A program made the translations under genes and the position numbers. Positions 54,606 to 63,957 of a stretch of 64,000 nucleotides of DNA are shown piece by piece. The stretch is from Dysgonomonas sp. ZJ279. Lineage in GTDB: Bacteria > Bacteroidota > Bacteroidia > Bacteroidales > Dysgonomonadaceae. The notes under the pieces are model-generated. The model searched no databases and had not been told where the DNA came from. It was given only the letters and a program-made list of their open reading frames with translations. Numbering within the stretch: position 1 is the first letter of the stretch; each line of letters begins with the position of its first letter. The stretch is from positions 248,001 through 312,000 of the forward strand of contig NZ_JAAKEL010000001.1 in the NCBI RefSeq assembly GCF_011039205.1, given 5' to 3'.

Positions 54606-54719
54606 AGTAATTAAGATTGTTCTAATCTGTAATAGCTATATAATCTAAATTAAATATAACAAAAGAGTTACATACCTTCTTGTAATACTCTTGAACACAG
54701 TAAGAAAAAAGTCATAAAA

Positions 54720-54750
54720 GTTGAATACATCGTTTATTTTATTATTTTTG
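54720..54750 (+). promoter_or_regulatory. Promoter of the 54858 beta-propeller gene
   Basis: GTTG at 54720-54723, a 19-nt spacer, and TATTTTTG at 54743-54750. The -7 box matches and the spacing is ideal, and the ATG is 107 bp downstream, leaving a ~100-nt leader without a clear structure. Confidence 0.6.
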
Positions 54751-54857
54751 CAATAATAAACATTCTTTATGAAAAGGGACATCTGACACACCTTTAATAA
54801 ATACATTTGCGCTTATCACGAAATACTTTTACAACATATTACTAAATTAACCTATTC

Positions 54858-56762
54858 ATGAACAAAAAAAACACGCTATTACTGCTTTGTATTTTGATAC
54901 AAAGTAGCTTGCTTTTTGCGCAGCAAAAGGCTGATGTAGTCGTTCCTTTCGGAGCGAAAGTCGAATCAATCTTAATCAACCACTACACAGGAAGTGTTAT
55001 CGTTAAGGATCGGGATGCTGTTCAGAGTTATAACCCTGAAACTAACACTATAGAGTGGAAGATAAATGATAAAGAGATATCGAATGGTAATGCTCTCAAT
55101 AATGCTCAGGCTGTTATAGATAATGTCGAAAGTGGCGATTTCCTGAAATTGCTGGAAGCTAAAAAAGACGAAATTAACTTTATCGATAATTCGCCCTTCA
55201 TCTCATTAGCTATTGATAACAAGGATGTTATTATTAATTCTGCAGATGGTAAAGTTGTCTATAATTCCGGAGAATTTGGGTATCGTGTGTTGCAATCCGA
55301 ATTTATGCCGGCAGAAAATGCTTTGCTTCTGATGGTGATTAACAATAAAACATATAGCTGTGTATATTACGATTTGGAAAAAGGAACCCAGAAATGGATA
55401 ACTGAACTTGCTTCGGTCGATTCGTTTTTGAAGTCGTTAAAGTCTTTGCTTAGCTTCAAATCCGAGAATCTTTCGGAGGATAAAGTTATTACTACCGATT
55501 CGGATTTATATGTTTCAATAAACGGATCCTTATATAAGATGAATAAGGCAGACGGTAAAATTGCATGGCAGACCGATTTCAAGATGAGTAATTTTTTCCT
55601 GTCGGAAAGTCAAAAGAACTTAGTCATGATACGTACAACCGGTAATATTTTATCATCCAAAATAGCATTGAATCTATTGGATGTTAAAACCGGAGACAAA
55701 CTTTGGAAAGATGATATTACGACTAAGTATATTACATATATAGAAGATGCCGGAGACAAAATTCTGATTGCCCATGCCAACGGGTTTAATTTCTACTCAT
55801 ATGCAGATGGCAAAAAAGTGTGGAAGAAAGATGCTAAGGGTAATAAGATAAAAAAAGTAATCTCTGTTGGAAATGACTATCTCTATGTTGCCGATAAAGA
55901 AATGAACCTGATTGGTAAAGATGGTATAAGCAAATGGAAGAAATTCATTGAGATTTGTGATAATGATGAGGATGAGATTTATAATTTAGGTAAAGTAGAC
56001 AATAATCGTGTTTTCTATTTGACAGATAGCTATGGAAATATGGTAGATTATACGACCGGTAAGAAGGTATGGAAAAAAGATATCAACTTCGATAAGAATC
56101 GTCCCGTTCTATATAAATATGATGAAGGACAGAAAGTTTATCTTGTATACAATGACAAGAAGCTGTATAAGTTTGATCCTAAAAGTGTTGATGAAAAAAA
56201 GAACGAACCTTTTGCTAAACTGAAAGATGTAAAAAGCGATCATACAATGGCCGATATTGAATTGTTTGATTGGGGAGTATCTTTGATTGGTCAAAGCGAT
56301 GCAATTGGAGTTGGTTTCGATGGCGAAGTTAAATACCACAATACATATAAAGAACCGGGTGGTAATAAACGAGGATGGCTTAAAGGCGGAAGAGCGTTGT
56401 ATTCATTTGCTACAACAGGGCAGGCTTCGTTTGCAACAGATTCAGGAAAAGGTGGTTTCGGTATGAGTTTTAGTGGTGCTGAAGACGAAAATGGGAGACC
56501 TGATTTTAGCAATACAGATCCTTTGTTTACTGCAAGAATGGAATCTCGTTTCAATGCTCTTAAGCACAACAGCGAATATGCCTTCCTGATAAATAAAGCA
56601 GAAAGCGGTGGCGAAGAATTGGTGAAAGTGCGTAAATCGGATGGCAAAGAAGTCGATAGAATATCAGTCGAAAGTGAAAAGCCAATCTATGAGATCGATC
56701 ATGTAACAAACAATGTGTATTATATATACGACAACGAAATGAGAGTTTACAGCCAGAAATAA
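54858..56762 (+). CDS. Secreted PQQ-like beta-propeller protein
   Basis: A 634-residue protein with a signal peptide (LLLLCILIQSSLLFAQQ) and repeated blade-like units: Y-x-x-x-T-G-x-x-x-W-K-K-D segments such as DGKKVWKKDAKGN (near 317-329) and TGKKVWKKDINFD (near 402-414). The repeats resemble PQQ-binding or BamB-like propellers. Metal/PQQ-binding residues of the enzymes are not evident, so a scaffold or binding role is more likely. It is followed by a terminator and then by an unrelated membrane protein. Function not known. Confidence 0.82.
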   Translation: MNKKNTLLLLCILIQSSLLFAQQKADVVVPFGAKVESILINHYTGSVIVKDRDAVQSYNPETNTIEWKINDKEISNGNALNNAQAVIDNVESGDFLKLLEAKKDEINFIDNSPFISLAIDNKDVIINSADGKVVYNSGEFGYRVLQSEFMPAENALLLMVINNKTYSCVYYDLEKGTQKWITELASVDSFLKSLKSLLSFKSENLSEDKVITTDSDLYVSINGSLYKMNKADGKIAWQTDFKMSNFFLSESQKNLVMIRTTGNILSSKIALNLLDVKTGDKLWKDDITTKYITYIEDAGDKILIAHANGFNFYSYADGKKVWKKDAKGNKIKKVISVGNDYLYVADKEMNLIGKDGISKWKKFIEICDNDEDEIYNLGKVDNNRVFYLTDSYGNMVDYTTGKKVWKKDINFDKNRPVLYKYDEGQKVYLVYNDKKLYKFDPKSVDEKKNEPFAKLKDVKSDHTMADIELFDWGVSLIGQSDAIGVGFDGEVKYHNTYKEPGGNKRGWLKGGRALYSFATTGQASFATDSGKGGFGMSFSGAEDENGRPDFSNTDPLFTARMESRFNALKHNSEYAFLINKAESGGEELVKVRKSDGKEVDRISVESEKPIYEIDHVTNNVYYIYDNEMRVYSQK

Positions 56763-56795
56763 AGGTTCGGTAAACTAATTAAGAGTATAATTATG

Positions 56796-56846
56796 CGCTC
56801 AGCAGAGACTTGTGTAAGCAAATTCTGTTGAGCGTATTCTTTTTAA
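56796..56846 (+). terminator. Terminator of the beta-propeller gene
   Basis: An 11-bp stem (cgctcagcaga at 56796-56806, tctgttgagcg at 56824-56834, one G-U pair) followed within a few bases by a T run. Confidence 0.8.
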
Positions 56847-56895
56847 AATTGGTGAAATAGATATAAATATAGATATTCTGTTTTGCTGAAAATAC

Positions 56896-56903
56896 TATCT
56901 TTG
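56896..56903 (+). promoter_or_regulatory. Putative -7 box for the 56947 gene
   Basis: TATCTTTG, 43 bp before the ATG. The -33 element is unclear. Confidence 0.5.
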
Positions 56904-56946
56904 GGTCGATTTTAAAACTAATTGTATAATTCTAACGACATACGAT

Positions 56947-57726
56947 ATGGTAGATATTCTTTTTGGTTATAAGGCTTTGATGGCTGATTATTTAAATCCT
57001 GCAGATGTCTTGTTTTGGGGCATTGTCGGTGGTTTAATTGGTTTTACAATAACTCTTCTTGTTGAGCTTCTACTTCGTAAGAAGATTATGGTTAAACGTT
57101 GTCATTGGAGTTTGACAATTTTATCATATGTTTATATGTTCTTTTTACCTCTTTATGCCGGATTTTGTTTTACACAATGGTTTGCATTCCATAATTGTGA
57201 AACCCAATTGGTTGAAAATATGCCGAAGTACTTAGGGGATACCAAAACATTGTTCAATACATATCTGAACGATGAGATACAGGAAGTGGTGGCACAGAAA
57301 TACCCAGAGTTTGCCGCATCCATGAATGGTGTATCTGTTGCTTCATTGGCAAAAGGGTTAGGCATGAATGAGAATGATTTGAGAGCTAAAGCTGTTGAAT
57401 ACATTGAATCTAATCCCGACGAAGCCGATTTTTTACAAGAGAAAGCAAGGGCTTATGTGGAACAAAAGATTGCCCCTTTTATAATAATAGATAAAGATCT
57501 ATCAGAAAGATTGGCACGTGTTAGAATCGAAGATTTGTTGGTAGATGGTGCATTGAATATAATAGTTGAAGATCAGATTAGACAATTTTTCGGTGGTCTT
57601 AAACTACAAGCAATATTGCTGTTATTAGTTGGTATTCTGATTCCCGTAACAGAAATTGTTATCGCCAATCGATTAGAAAAGAAACGGTTGTCTCCTCCAC
57701 CTTTCCCTCCGCATATAACTGCTTAA
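56947..57726 (+). CDS. Membrane protein of unknown function
   Basis: A 259-residue protein that I do not recognise. It has two hydrophobic segments near the N-terminus (about 20-42 and 55-78), a long soluble middle (about 85-215) rich in acidic and helical residues, and one hydrophobic segment near the C-terminus (about 222-243, LQAILLLLVGILIPVTEIVIA). The final residues are proline-rich (SPPPFPP). The topology suggests a large loop outside the cytoplasm, which is inferred. The stop codon shares the tetramer TTAA with the lrgB-like gene's stop. Confidence 0.8.
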   Translation: MVDILFGYKALMADYLNPADVLFWGIVGGLIGFTITLLVELLLRKKIMVKRCHWSLTILSYVYMFFLPLYAGFCFTQWFAFHNCETQLVENMPKYLGDTKTLFNTYLNDEIQEVVAQKYPEFAASMNGVSVASLAKGLGMNENDLRAKAVEYIESNPDEADFLQEKARAYVEQKIAPFIIIDKDLSERLARVRIEDLLVDGALNIIVEDQIRQFFGGLKLQAILLLLVGILIPVTEIVIANRLEKKRLSPPPFPPHITA

Positions 57727-58412
57727 AGTATCTGATGTATAATCGGAATAAGCAGTGCTGTAATAACACCCATCAGCCCGATTGCTAGACCGCTTATCGC
57801 ACCTTCGAGTGCTCCCATTTCCATTGCTCGTGCTGTACCCACACTGTGCGCCGATGCTCCCATGGCCAGTCCTTTAGCAATACTGCTTTTGATGCGAAGT
57901 AGTCGCAAAACGGGAGGTCCGATGATGCTGCCGAATATACCGCAGAAAACAACGATTATGGCAGTTAGTGATACGTTACCGCCTGATTGTTCGGCGATAC
58001 TCATGGCAATAGGTGTCGTTACCGATTTTGGTTCGAGGGAATGTATCAATATCTGATCGGCTCCTGTCAGGTTAGCCAGGATTATAACGCTGGTGATCCC
58101 TACGATACTGCCAATAAATACAGATGTAAGTATAGATATAACATTGCCTCGCAGATAGTCTAACTGTTCATATAATACATAGCCCAAGGCTACAATAGAT
58201 GGTCCGAGCATGAAACTAACAAACTGACTGCCTTGTTCAAATTTTGCATAGTCAATATCTGCAATCTTGAGAAAGGCTATAACAAGTGCGATAGATATAA
58301 TTAATGGATGGAAAAGTGCAAATCTGGTTTTCTTAAATACCCATTGTCCAAACAGATATGTGCCGAAAACGAGGATAAGACAAAATTCTGTAGATTCAAA
58401 TAGTGCTCTCAT
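57723..58412 (-). CDS. LrgB family membrane protein
   Basis: A 229-residue membrane protein of the LrgB/CidB family. I start it at the ATG at 58412 (MRALFESTEFCLILVFGTYLFGQ), whose first bases overlap the LrgA-like stop by 4 bp; a longer frame up to 58484 runs back through the LrgA gene and is rejected. Conserved segments include EPKSVTTPIAMSI, GNVSLTAIIVVFCGIFGSIIGP and HSVGTARAMEMGALEGAISG. The pair has been called murein-hydrolase export regulators, and some members transport small carboxylates. Confidence 0.92.
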   Translation of the reverse strand: MRALFESTEFCLILVFGTYLFGQWVFKKTRFALFHPLIISIALVIAFLKIADIDYAKFEQGSQFVSFMLGPSIVALGYVLYEQLDYLRGNVISILTSVFIGSIVGITSVIILANLTGADQILIHSLEPKSVTTPIAMSIAEQSGGNVSLTAIIVVFCGIFGSIIGPPVLRLLRIKSSIAKGLAMGASAHSVGTARAMEMGALEGAISGLAIGLMGVITALLIPIIHQIL

Positions 58413-58756
58413 TTTTTTTGTTTCTCCATTTTTTGTTGAACGATGCCAACTACGGCAATTACCAATATTGTGCTTATAGAGCATACAATAAGGATAGACA
58501 TCCAGAATTGACTAATTATACCATAAGAACCTAATAATCCGGCTCCGGCAGGTATGAAAAATATAGCCATATTTCTAGTGAATGCATTAGCTATATCGCG
58601 TACGCTATCGGGTGAGATTGCTTTGAAATAAAGACTTAGGAATAATAATATCATTCCGATTATGCTACCCGGAACAAAGCCGTTTATAAGATAACTGAGA
58701 CATTGTCCTACAAAATAGAACAGCAAAACGATGAAGATACCCTTTACCATTTTCAT
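58409..58756 (-). CDS. CidA/LrgA family membrane protein
   Basis: A 115-residue protein with four hydrophobic segments, and PGSIIGMILLFLSLYFKAI (near 29-47) as the family motif. CidA/LrgA proteins are holin-like and act together with LrgB/CidB, encoded in the next gene, with an ATGA start/stop overlap. The physiological role in Bacteroidota is not settled. Confidence 0.92.
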   Translation of the reverse strand: MKMVKGIFIVLLFYFVGQCLSYLINGFVPGSIIGMILLFLSLYFKAISPDSVRDIANAFTRNMAIFFIPAGAGLLGSYGIISQFWMSILIVCSISTILVIAVVGIVQQKMEKQKK

Positions 58757-58877
58757 AATGAAAACCTTCTAAATTAAATAGAGTAATAAAAAAAAGTCTG
58801 TGACTCTAAACTGCCGCAAAGGTACTACAAATTTGAACCGGAGATAAGGCGGCAGAGTTAAAAAAATAGCTGGAATG

Positions 58878-59684
58878 TTATTCTTCGTAAACGTCCAAAA
58901 CGAAATTCTCACCATCCCATACTCCATAGGAGAAATAACGAAGCCAGTCGCCGAGTATAACAATCCGGCCTGACTGTGAAAGCATCAGATCGAGCATAAT
59001 GTGACGATGTCCGAAGATGAAGAAATTAATATCCGTCTTCGTCTTTAATTCTTCCTTAGCATAAAGCACAAGGTGTTCTTTGTCTTCACCCATATAGTCG
59101 GGCATCTCGCCTGTACTTCTGTTATGATTAGACCACCAATGGGCAAAGCCTACTGTCCAACGGGGGTGTATTGCGGCAAAAGGTATTCGGCATATACTGC
59201 TATGGAATAGTTTACGTAGTAATTTAAATGATCGGGAGTCATCTCCTAATCCGTCGCCATGTGCGAGGAAGAACTTCTTACCTAAAAGCTCTGTTGTTAA
59301 TGCCTCTCTGTGGATAATCATTCCACATTCATTTTGAAGATAATCGGTAAGCCAAATGTCGTGATTACCAATAAAAAAATGTACTTCTATACCCGAATCA
59401 GTTATTTCTGCTATTTTTCCTAAAAAGCGTGTATAGCCTCGAGGAACAACATTCTTGTATTCGAACCAGTAATCAAATATATCTCCCAACAAATAGATTG
59501 CTTTTGCATCCTGTTTCACCATGTCGAGCCATCGGCAGAGTTTTTGCTCTACTTTGAGTTGGGCATAATGGTTGATGTCTATCCCTTTAGATGCCAGTGA
59601 TATCGATTCGTCTTTATTCACGTGTTTTCTGTGATAAGCCGAACCTAAATGTACATCTGACAAGAAGTAGATTTTTTTCTTCAC
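58878..59684 (-). CDS. lpxH: UDP-2,3-diacylglucosamine diphosphatase
   Basis: A 268-residue metallophosphoesterase that hydrolyses UDP-2,3-diacylglucosamine to lipid X and UMP in lipid A synthesis. Metal motifs are D-x-H at 10-12 (LSDVHLGS), GDIFDYW (near 67-73), GNHDIW (near 106-111), and paired His in HGDGLGDD and FGHRH. The order and the long C-terminal part match LpxH of Bacteroidota. A soluble phosphoesterase of unknown substrate is an alternative. It is 10 bp after the MIP18-family gene. Confidence 0.85.
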   Translation of the reverse strand: MKKKIYFLSDVHLGSAYHRKHVNKDESISLASKGIDINHYAQLKVEQKLCRWLDMVKQDAKAIYLLGDIFDYWFEYKNVVPRGYTRFLGKIAEITDSGIEVHFFIGNHDIWLTDYLQNECGMIIHREALTTELLGKKFFLAHGDGLGDDSRSFKLLRKLFHSSICRIPFAAIHPRWTVGFAHWWSNHNRSTGEMPDYMGEDKEHLVLYAKEELKTKTDINFFIFGHRHIMLDLMLSQSGRIVILGDWLRYFSYGVWDGENFVLDVYEE

Positions 59685-59694
59685 ACTGTTCTGT

Positions 59695-60009
59695 TTAGAG
59701 GAATCCTAGTTCCAGTTTAGCTTCTTCGCTTAGCATATCTCTGTTCCATTCCGGTTCGAAAGTAAGATTAACAAGAACATTGTTAACCTCTTTTACCGAT
59801 TGTACTTTCATTCTTACATCTTCTAATATGAAATCGGCAGCCGGACAATTAGGTGCAGTCAATGTCATTGTGATTGTCACATTCTTGTCATCGTCGATCT
59901 CTACATTATATATAAGTCCAAGGTCGTAAACATTCACAGGTATTTCGGGGTCGTAAACTGTTTTTAGCATGTATACGATATCTTCTTCTAATTTTAGTAA
60001 TTCGCTCAT
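59695..60009 (-). CDS. MIP18/DUF59 family metal-sulfur cluster assembly protein
   Basis: A 104-residue protein of the MIP18 (DUF59, SufT/PaaD-like) family. TVYDPEIPVNVYDLGLIYNV (near 17-36) and TMTLTAPNCPAADFI (near 48-62) with a single conserved Cys are diagnostic. The family assists maturation of iron-sulfur proteins. It precedes lpxH by 10 bp on the same strand. Confidence 0.9.
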   Translation of the reverse strand: MSELLKLEEDIVYMLKTVYDPEIPVNVYDLGLIYNVEIDDDKNVTITMTLTAPNCPAADFILEDVRMKVQSVKEVNNVLVNLTFEPEWNRDMLSEEAKLELGFL

Positions 60010-60245
60010 TCTCTTTTGTTATTATGTTAAAAAGTGACAAAGGTGACACTTTTACGCTGTTTTTGATCGTAACTTTTCTTGTTTACTTTCGGACAATATT
60101 ACCGTGTATTATATAGATAAATCAGGAACTAATATATCCATCGATATACGGTTATTACCGTCTCTTATAAACATACAGAATAATAGATAGTTTATAATAC
60201 ATCTAAATTCTATCGACAAAAATAATCAAAAAACAGATATAAACC
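60010..60245. other. Gap between the MIP18 gene and radC
   Basis: A 236-bp AT-rich gap. It contains a weak CACCTTTG box on the minus strand near 60040 (one mismatch to TAnnTTTG) and a small hairpin (ACGGT-TATT-ACCGT) near 60148. I see no ORF or RNA gene. Confidence 0.5.
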
Positions 60246-60944
60246 TTACAATCTTCCTTTATCCAGATAACTGTAATACGAATGATCGCATACAATAATA
60301 TGATCGAATAGTTGGATATCCATTATTCGTCCTGCTTCTTTCAACTTCTGGGTAATTGTATCGTCTTCTCCGCTTGGATTTGCGCTACCAGATGGATGGT
60401 TATGGCATAGTACCATGCCCGAGGCTAGGGTCTCTATTGCTTCTTTCATTATCATGCGTATGTCGACCACAGTTCCTGCTACGCCGCCCTTGCTGACTTG
60501 TACCTTCTTCAATACTTTATTTGCCCTGTTGAGTAATAGTACCCAAACCTCTTCGTGTCTCAGATCGGCTAGCACGGGATGGAAAATTTGATAGACATCT
60601 TCACTTGATGTTATCTGTGGTTGTGTGATAACTTCAGATAATTTTCGTCGTTTGCCTAATTCCAACGCGGCTACAATCGTAATAGCTTTTGCTTCACCTA
60701 TCCCTTTAAAGTTTTTGATAAGGTCTTTTATTTCAAGCTTACCAAGGGTGTTGAGATTATTGGATACATTGTGTAGAATGCGTTGGGATAATTCGACTGC
60801 TGTTTCATTTTTATTGCCCGAACCAATAAGAATAGCTAGTAGTTCGGCATCAGAGAGAGCAACCATACCTTTAAGTAGCATTTTCTCTCGTGGGCGATCT
60901 TCCTCTGCCCAATCTTTTATGTTGAGTTTTGTAATGTTATTCAT
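60246..60944 (-). CDS. radC: RadC family JAB-domain protein
   Basis: A 232-residue protein of the RadC (UPF0758) family. The N-terminal helix-hairpin-helix is in LIKNFKGIGEAKAITIVAALELGKR (near 74-98). The C-terminal JAB/MPN domain has the metal motif H-x-H-x7-S-x2-D, seen as CHNHPSGSANPSGEDD (near 181-196). Despite the name, its role in DNA repair is doubtful. A TATCTTTG box is at 60964-60971 on the minus strand. Confidence 0.94.
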   Translation of the reverse strand: MNNITKLNIKDWAEEDRPREKMLLKGMVALSDAELLAILIGSGNKNETAVELSQRILHNVSNNLNTLGKLEIKDLIKNFKGIGEAKAITIVAALELGKRRKLSEVITQPQITSSEDVYQIFHPVLADLRHEEVWVLLLNRANKVLKKVQVSKGGVAGTVVDIRMIMKEAIETLASGMVLCHNHPSGSANPSGEDDTITQKLKEAGRIMDIQLFDHIIVCDHSYYSYLDKGRL

Positions 60945-60963
60945 GTACAGTAAAAATATAGAT

Positions 60964-60971
60964 CAAAGATA
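60964..60971 (-). promoter_or_regulatory. Putative -7 box for radC
   Basis: TATCTTTG on the minus strand, 19 bp before the radC start codon. Confidence 0.5.
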
Positions 60972-61008
60972 TATCTCTTTTGTGGAAACTTAATTTGTTT
61001 TGAAATAA

Positions 61009-61044
61009 AAAGGCTCATAAACTTTTATGAAGTTATGAGCCTTT
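61009..61044 (-). terminator. Terminator of efp
   Basis: A 12-bp perfect stem (61009-61020, 61033-61044) with a 12-nt loop, followed on the minus strand by T-rich sequence, about 22 bp after the efp stop. Confidence 0.88.
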
Positions 61045-61065
61045 CAGTATTTTATATAAAAAGAA

Positions 61066-61632
61066 TTATCCTTTTACTCTTTCTACGTACGAACCGTCTT
61101 TTGTGTTGATTTTGATTTTCTCTCCTTCGTTGATGAATAGAGGAACACGTATTTCAGCACCGGTTTCTACAGTTGCAGGTTTTGTTGCATTTGTTGCAGT
61201 ATCACCTTTCAGACCCGGCTCGGTATATGTGATTTGGAGTACTACTGTTTGAGGAAGCTCTACTGTAAGAACAGTTTCGCTTTCTGCATGTACCTGAACC
61301 TCTACCATATCGCCTTCTTTAAGAAATGCCACACCTTCTATTTGGCTCCCTTGCAGTGATATTTGTTCATAAGTCTCGGTGTTCATAAAGTTGTACCCCA
61401 TATCATCCTGATAAAGGAATTGATAAGGACGTCTTTCGATACGCACTTCGTCAAGTTTTATACCGGCATTGAATGTTCTGTCCAGAACGCGACCTGTAGC
61501 TACGTTTCTCATTTTAGTACGGACGAATGCAGCGCCTTTACCCGGTTTAACATGCAGGAACTCAATGATTACATAGTATTGTCCTTCGATATCGAGGCAC
61601 ATTCCGTTTCTTATATCTGATGTAGTTGCCAT
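61066..61632 (-). CDS. efp: Elongation factor P
   Basis: A 188-residue translation factor that relieves ribosome stalling at proline runs. The three-domain layout is present: KOW-like domain 1 with the loop [18 protein letters not shown] (near 28-45), whose exposed Lys is the usual modification site, and two OB-fold domains ending with [17 protein letters not shown]. It stands alone, with TATCTTTG at 61677-61684 on the minus strand as a possible promoter. Confidence 0.96.
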   Translation of the reverse strand: MATTSDIRNGMCLDIEGQYYVIIEFLHVKPGKGAAFVRTKMRNVATGRVLDRTFNAGIKLDEVRIERRPYQFLYQDDMGYNFMNTETYEQISLQGSQIEGVAFLKEGDMVEVQVHAESETVLTVELPQTVVLQITYTEPGLKGDTATNATKPATVETGAEIRVPLFINEGEKIKINTKDGSYVERVKG

Positions 61633-61676
61633 TAATTATATTATTAATTTATTGTTATGTTTCTTTTTTCGAGTTG

Positions 61677-61684
61677 CAAAGATA
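61677..61684 (-). promoter_or_regulatory. Putative -7 box for efp
   Basis: TATCTTTG on the minus strand, 44 bp before the efp start, just beyond the M3 peptidase stop. The -33 element would fall inside the end of the peptidase gene. Confidence 0.5.
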
Positions 61685-61687
61685 ATA

Positions 61688-63805
61688 TTATTTTACAAAA
61701 CCTCTATTTTTCAATAAATAGATTGGATTTGGTTCTGCACCTCTGAATTTTTTGTACAATACCATCGGGTCGTCTGTACCACCTTTCGATAATACATTTT
61801 CTCTGAATGATTTTGCTGTTGCCTGATCGAAAATATTACCTGTAGCTACAAATGCTTGGAAAGCATCGGCATCCAACACTTCAGACCACATATAGCTATA
61901 ATATCCCGCAGAATAACCACCACTGAATATGTGAGAGAAGTATGTGCTTCTGTATCTAGGTATAATATCCGAAGGTAATCCTATTTCGTTCATTGCATCA
62001 GCTTCGAATTTACGCACATCGAAGTCTTGCGCTTTGTCTATTGTATGCCATTTCATATCCAAGATAGATGCTGCAAGGAATTCTGTAGTTGCAAATCCTT
62101 GGTTGAAATATGATGCGTTTTGTATCTTTTTAATTAGTTCATTTGGTATAACAGCTCCTGTTTCATAATGCTTAGCATACATTTTTAGCACTTCCGGTTC
62201 GAATGCCCAATGTTCCATTACTTGCGATGGTAATTCTACGAAGTCACGAGGAACCGATGTGCCGGATAGTGTATAATATGTGCACTTAGATAGTAAGCCG
62301 TGCAGACCATGTCCGAATTCGTGGAAAAGTGTCTCTACTTGTTCCAGAGTCAACAGAGATGGTTTGTCACCAATAGGAGGATTGAAATTTCCTACATTGT
62401 AGATAATAGGATGAACAAATTTTCCTTTATATATTTCTTGTTTACGGAAGCTACCCATCCATGCACCGTTACGTTTTCTGCCGTCACGGGCGTAGTAGTC
62501 AAGGTATATGATACCGATAAGTGTACTGTCTGCGTCTGTAACCTCAAATACTTGAACATCTTCTTGATAAACAGGAATGTCTGTTACTTGTTTGAAATTG
62601 ATGCCATATAGTTTATTTGCAACCATGAATACACCATCACGTACATTATCAGCTTTGAAATATGGTTTTAATGCTTCTTCGTCAAGGGCATATTTTTCTT
62701 CACGAAGTTTTTCAGCATAATACCACCAATCCCATGATTCCAGTGTTATATCCTTTCCTTCTTTTTTAGCTAAAGCCTGAAGTTCTGCCGATTCTTTTTG
62801 GGCTTGAGGTAATGCATATTTCCATACATTATTCAGTAGTTCCATTGCGGCCGCTGGAGTTTTAGCCATTGTTTCGTCAAGCGAGAAGTCTGCATGAGTT
62901 GCATAGCCAAGCATATTTGCTTTTTCTAGTCGAAGGTTTACGATCTTGTTGATGATTGCTTTGTTGTCGTTTGCATTATCGTTATCACCACGGTTATACA
63001 TTGCTTTATACAATTTCGCTCTAAGATCGCGATTGTCTGCATATTGCAAAAATGGTACCCAGCTCGGTTTGCTAAGGGTAAACATCCATTTACCTTCTTC
63101 TCCATTGCTTTTTGCGGTTTGAGCAGCGGCAGCTATTATATCGTCAGGCAGACCGGCCAGATCTTCTTTTTTATCTATCGTTAGTTTGAAAGCAGCGGTT
63201 TCGGCCAATGTATTATTGGCGAAATTAAGGCTGAGCATACCTAATTCTTTGTTTATTTCGCGTAGGCGTGCTTGTTTCGATCCATCTAATAAAATTCCTG
63301 AACGAACGAATCTTTTATAATATTTGTCGATTAGTTGATTTTGCTCTGTCGTCAATTTTGTACGGTCAGCATTATCGTATACCGATTTAATGCGGGCAAA
63401 TAATTTTTCGTTAAGATAAATATTGTCACTATGTTCAGATAGTTTAGGATTTATCTCCTCATCTATTTTTTGTAAAACAGAATCCGTCTGAGCTCCGGTT
63501 AGTGCACCAAATACAGAGGATACTCCGCGTAACATCTGACCCGATTCGTCGAGAGCTACAAATGTGTTTTCGAAAGTTGCCGGTTCGGCGTTGTTCGCAA
63601 TCGAATCTACTTCGGCTGCATTTCTTAATATTGCTTCTTCAAAAGCCGGAAGGAAATGCTCCGCTTTTATTTTATCGAACGGAGGGACTCCGTTAGGGGT
63701 GTCAAACTCAGTGAAAAACGGGTTGTCACTTTTTTTCTGATCGCCTGTGCTATTACATGAATAAAGCATAGTTAACAAACTAAAGATTAATAGAAACTTT
63801 TTCAT
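61688..63805 (-). CDS. Lipoprotein M3 family peptidase (Dcp-like)
   Basis: A 705-residue zinc metallopeptidase of family M3. It has a lipoprotein signal (KKFLLIFSLLTMLYSCNST, lipobox LYSC with Cys17). The zinc motif HEFGH is in LFHEFGHGLHGLLS (near 495-508), with the downstream acid expected in FVELPSQVMEHW. Overall length and layout match peptidyl-dipeptidase Dcp or oligopeptidase A-like enzymes that trim short peptides. Membrane anchoring on the envelope side is expected. Upstream, TACTTTTG at 63842-63849 on the minus strand is a good -7 box. Confidence 0.95.
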   Translation of the reverse strand: MKKFLLIFSLLTMLYSCNSTGDQKKSDNPFFTEFDTPNGVPPFDKIKAEHFLPAFEEAILRNAAEVDSIANNAEPATFENTFVALDESGQMLRGVSSVFGALTGAQTDSVLQKIDEEINPKLSEHSDNIYLNEKLFARIKSVYDNADRTKLTTEQNQLIDKYYKRFVRSGILLDGSKQARLREINKELGMLSLNFANNTLAETAAFKLTIDKKEDLAGLPDDIIAAAAQTAKSNGEEGKWMFTLSKPSWVPFLQYADNRDLRAKLYKAMYNRGDNDNANDNKAIINKIVNLRLEKANMLGYATHADFSLDETMAKTPAAAMELLNNVWKYALPQAQKESAELQALAKKEGKDITLESWDWWYYAEKLREEKYALDEEALKPYFKADNVRDGVFMVANKLYGINFKQVTDIPVYQEDVQVFEVTDADSTLIGIIYLDYYARDGRKRNGAWMGSFRKQEIYKGKFVHPIIYNVGNFNPPIGDKPSLLTLEQVETLFHEFGHGLHGLLSKCTYYTLSGTSVPRDFVELPSQVMEHWAFEPEVLKMYAKHYETGAVIPNELIKKIQNASYFNQGFATTEFLAASILDMKWHTIDKAQDFDVRKFEADAMNEIGLPSDIIPRYRSTYFSHIFSGGYSAGYYSYMWSEVLDADAFQAFVATGNIFDQATAKSFRENVLSKGGTDDPMVLYKKFRGAEPNPIYLLKNRGFVK

Positions 63806-63841
63806 ATAGTTCTAATTGTATGATTGAAATGATTTTAGCTG

Positions 63842-63849
63842 CAAAAGTA
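63842..63849 (-). promoter_or_regulatory. Putative -7 box for the M3 peptidase gene
   Basis: TACTTTTG on the minus strand, 36 bp before the peptidase start codon. Confidence 0.5.
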
Positions 63850-63957
63850 ATCAAAAAAACAGAACAAGTCGAAAGATATTAGAATCTTAGGTTTAAAAAA
63901 CACACTATTTTATCAAAAAATCGGATTAAATTTAGTAAACTTGTAATAATTAAGAAC

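Noticed and set aside
58413-58484. N-terminal extension of the LrgB-like protein
   Set aside because: The extra residues come from the other frame of the LrgA-like gene, and the ATG at 58412 has the usual ATGA overlap.
60030-60060. Shared sequence GTGACACTTTT near 60043 and 25490
   Set aside because: Only 11-12 bases match, in AT-rich sequence, with no further similarity; chance is a sufficient explanation.
60246-60944. radC as sign of a mobile or defence island
   Set aside because: Neighbours are housekeeping genes (efp, lpxH, MIP18) with normal base use, and no integrase or other mobile gene is near.
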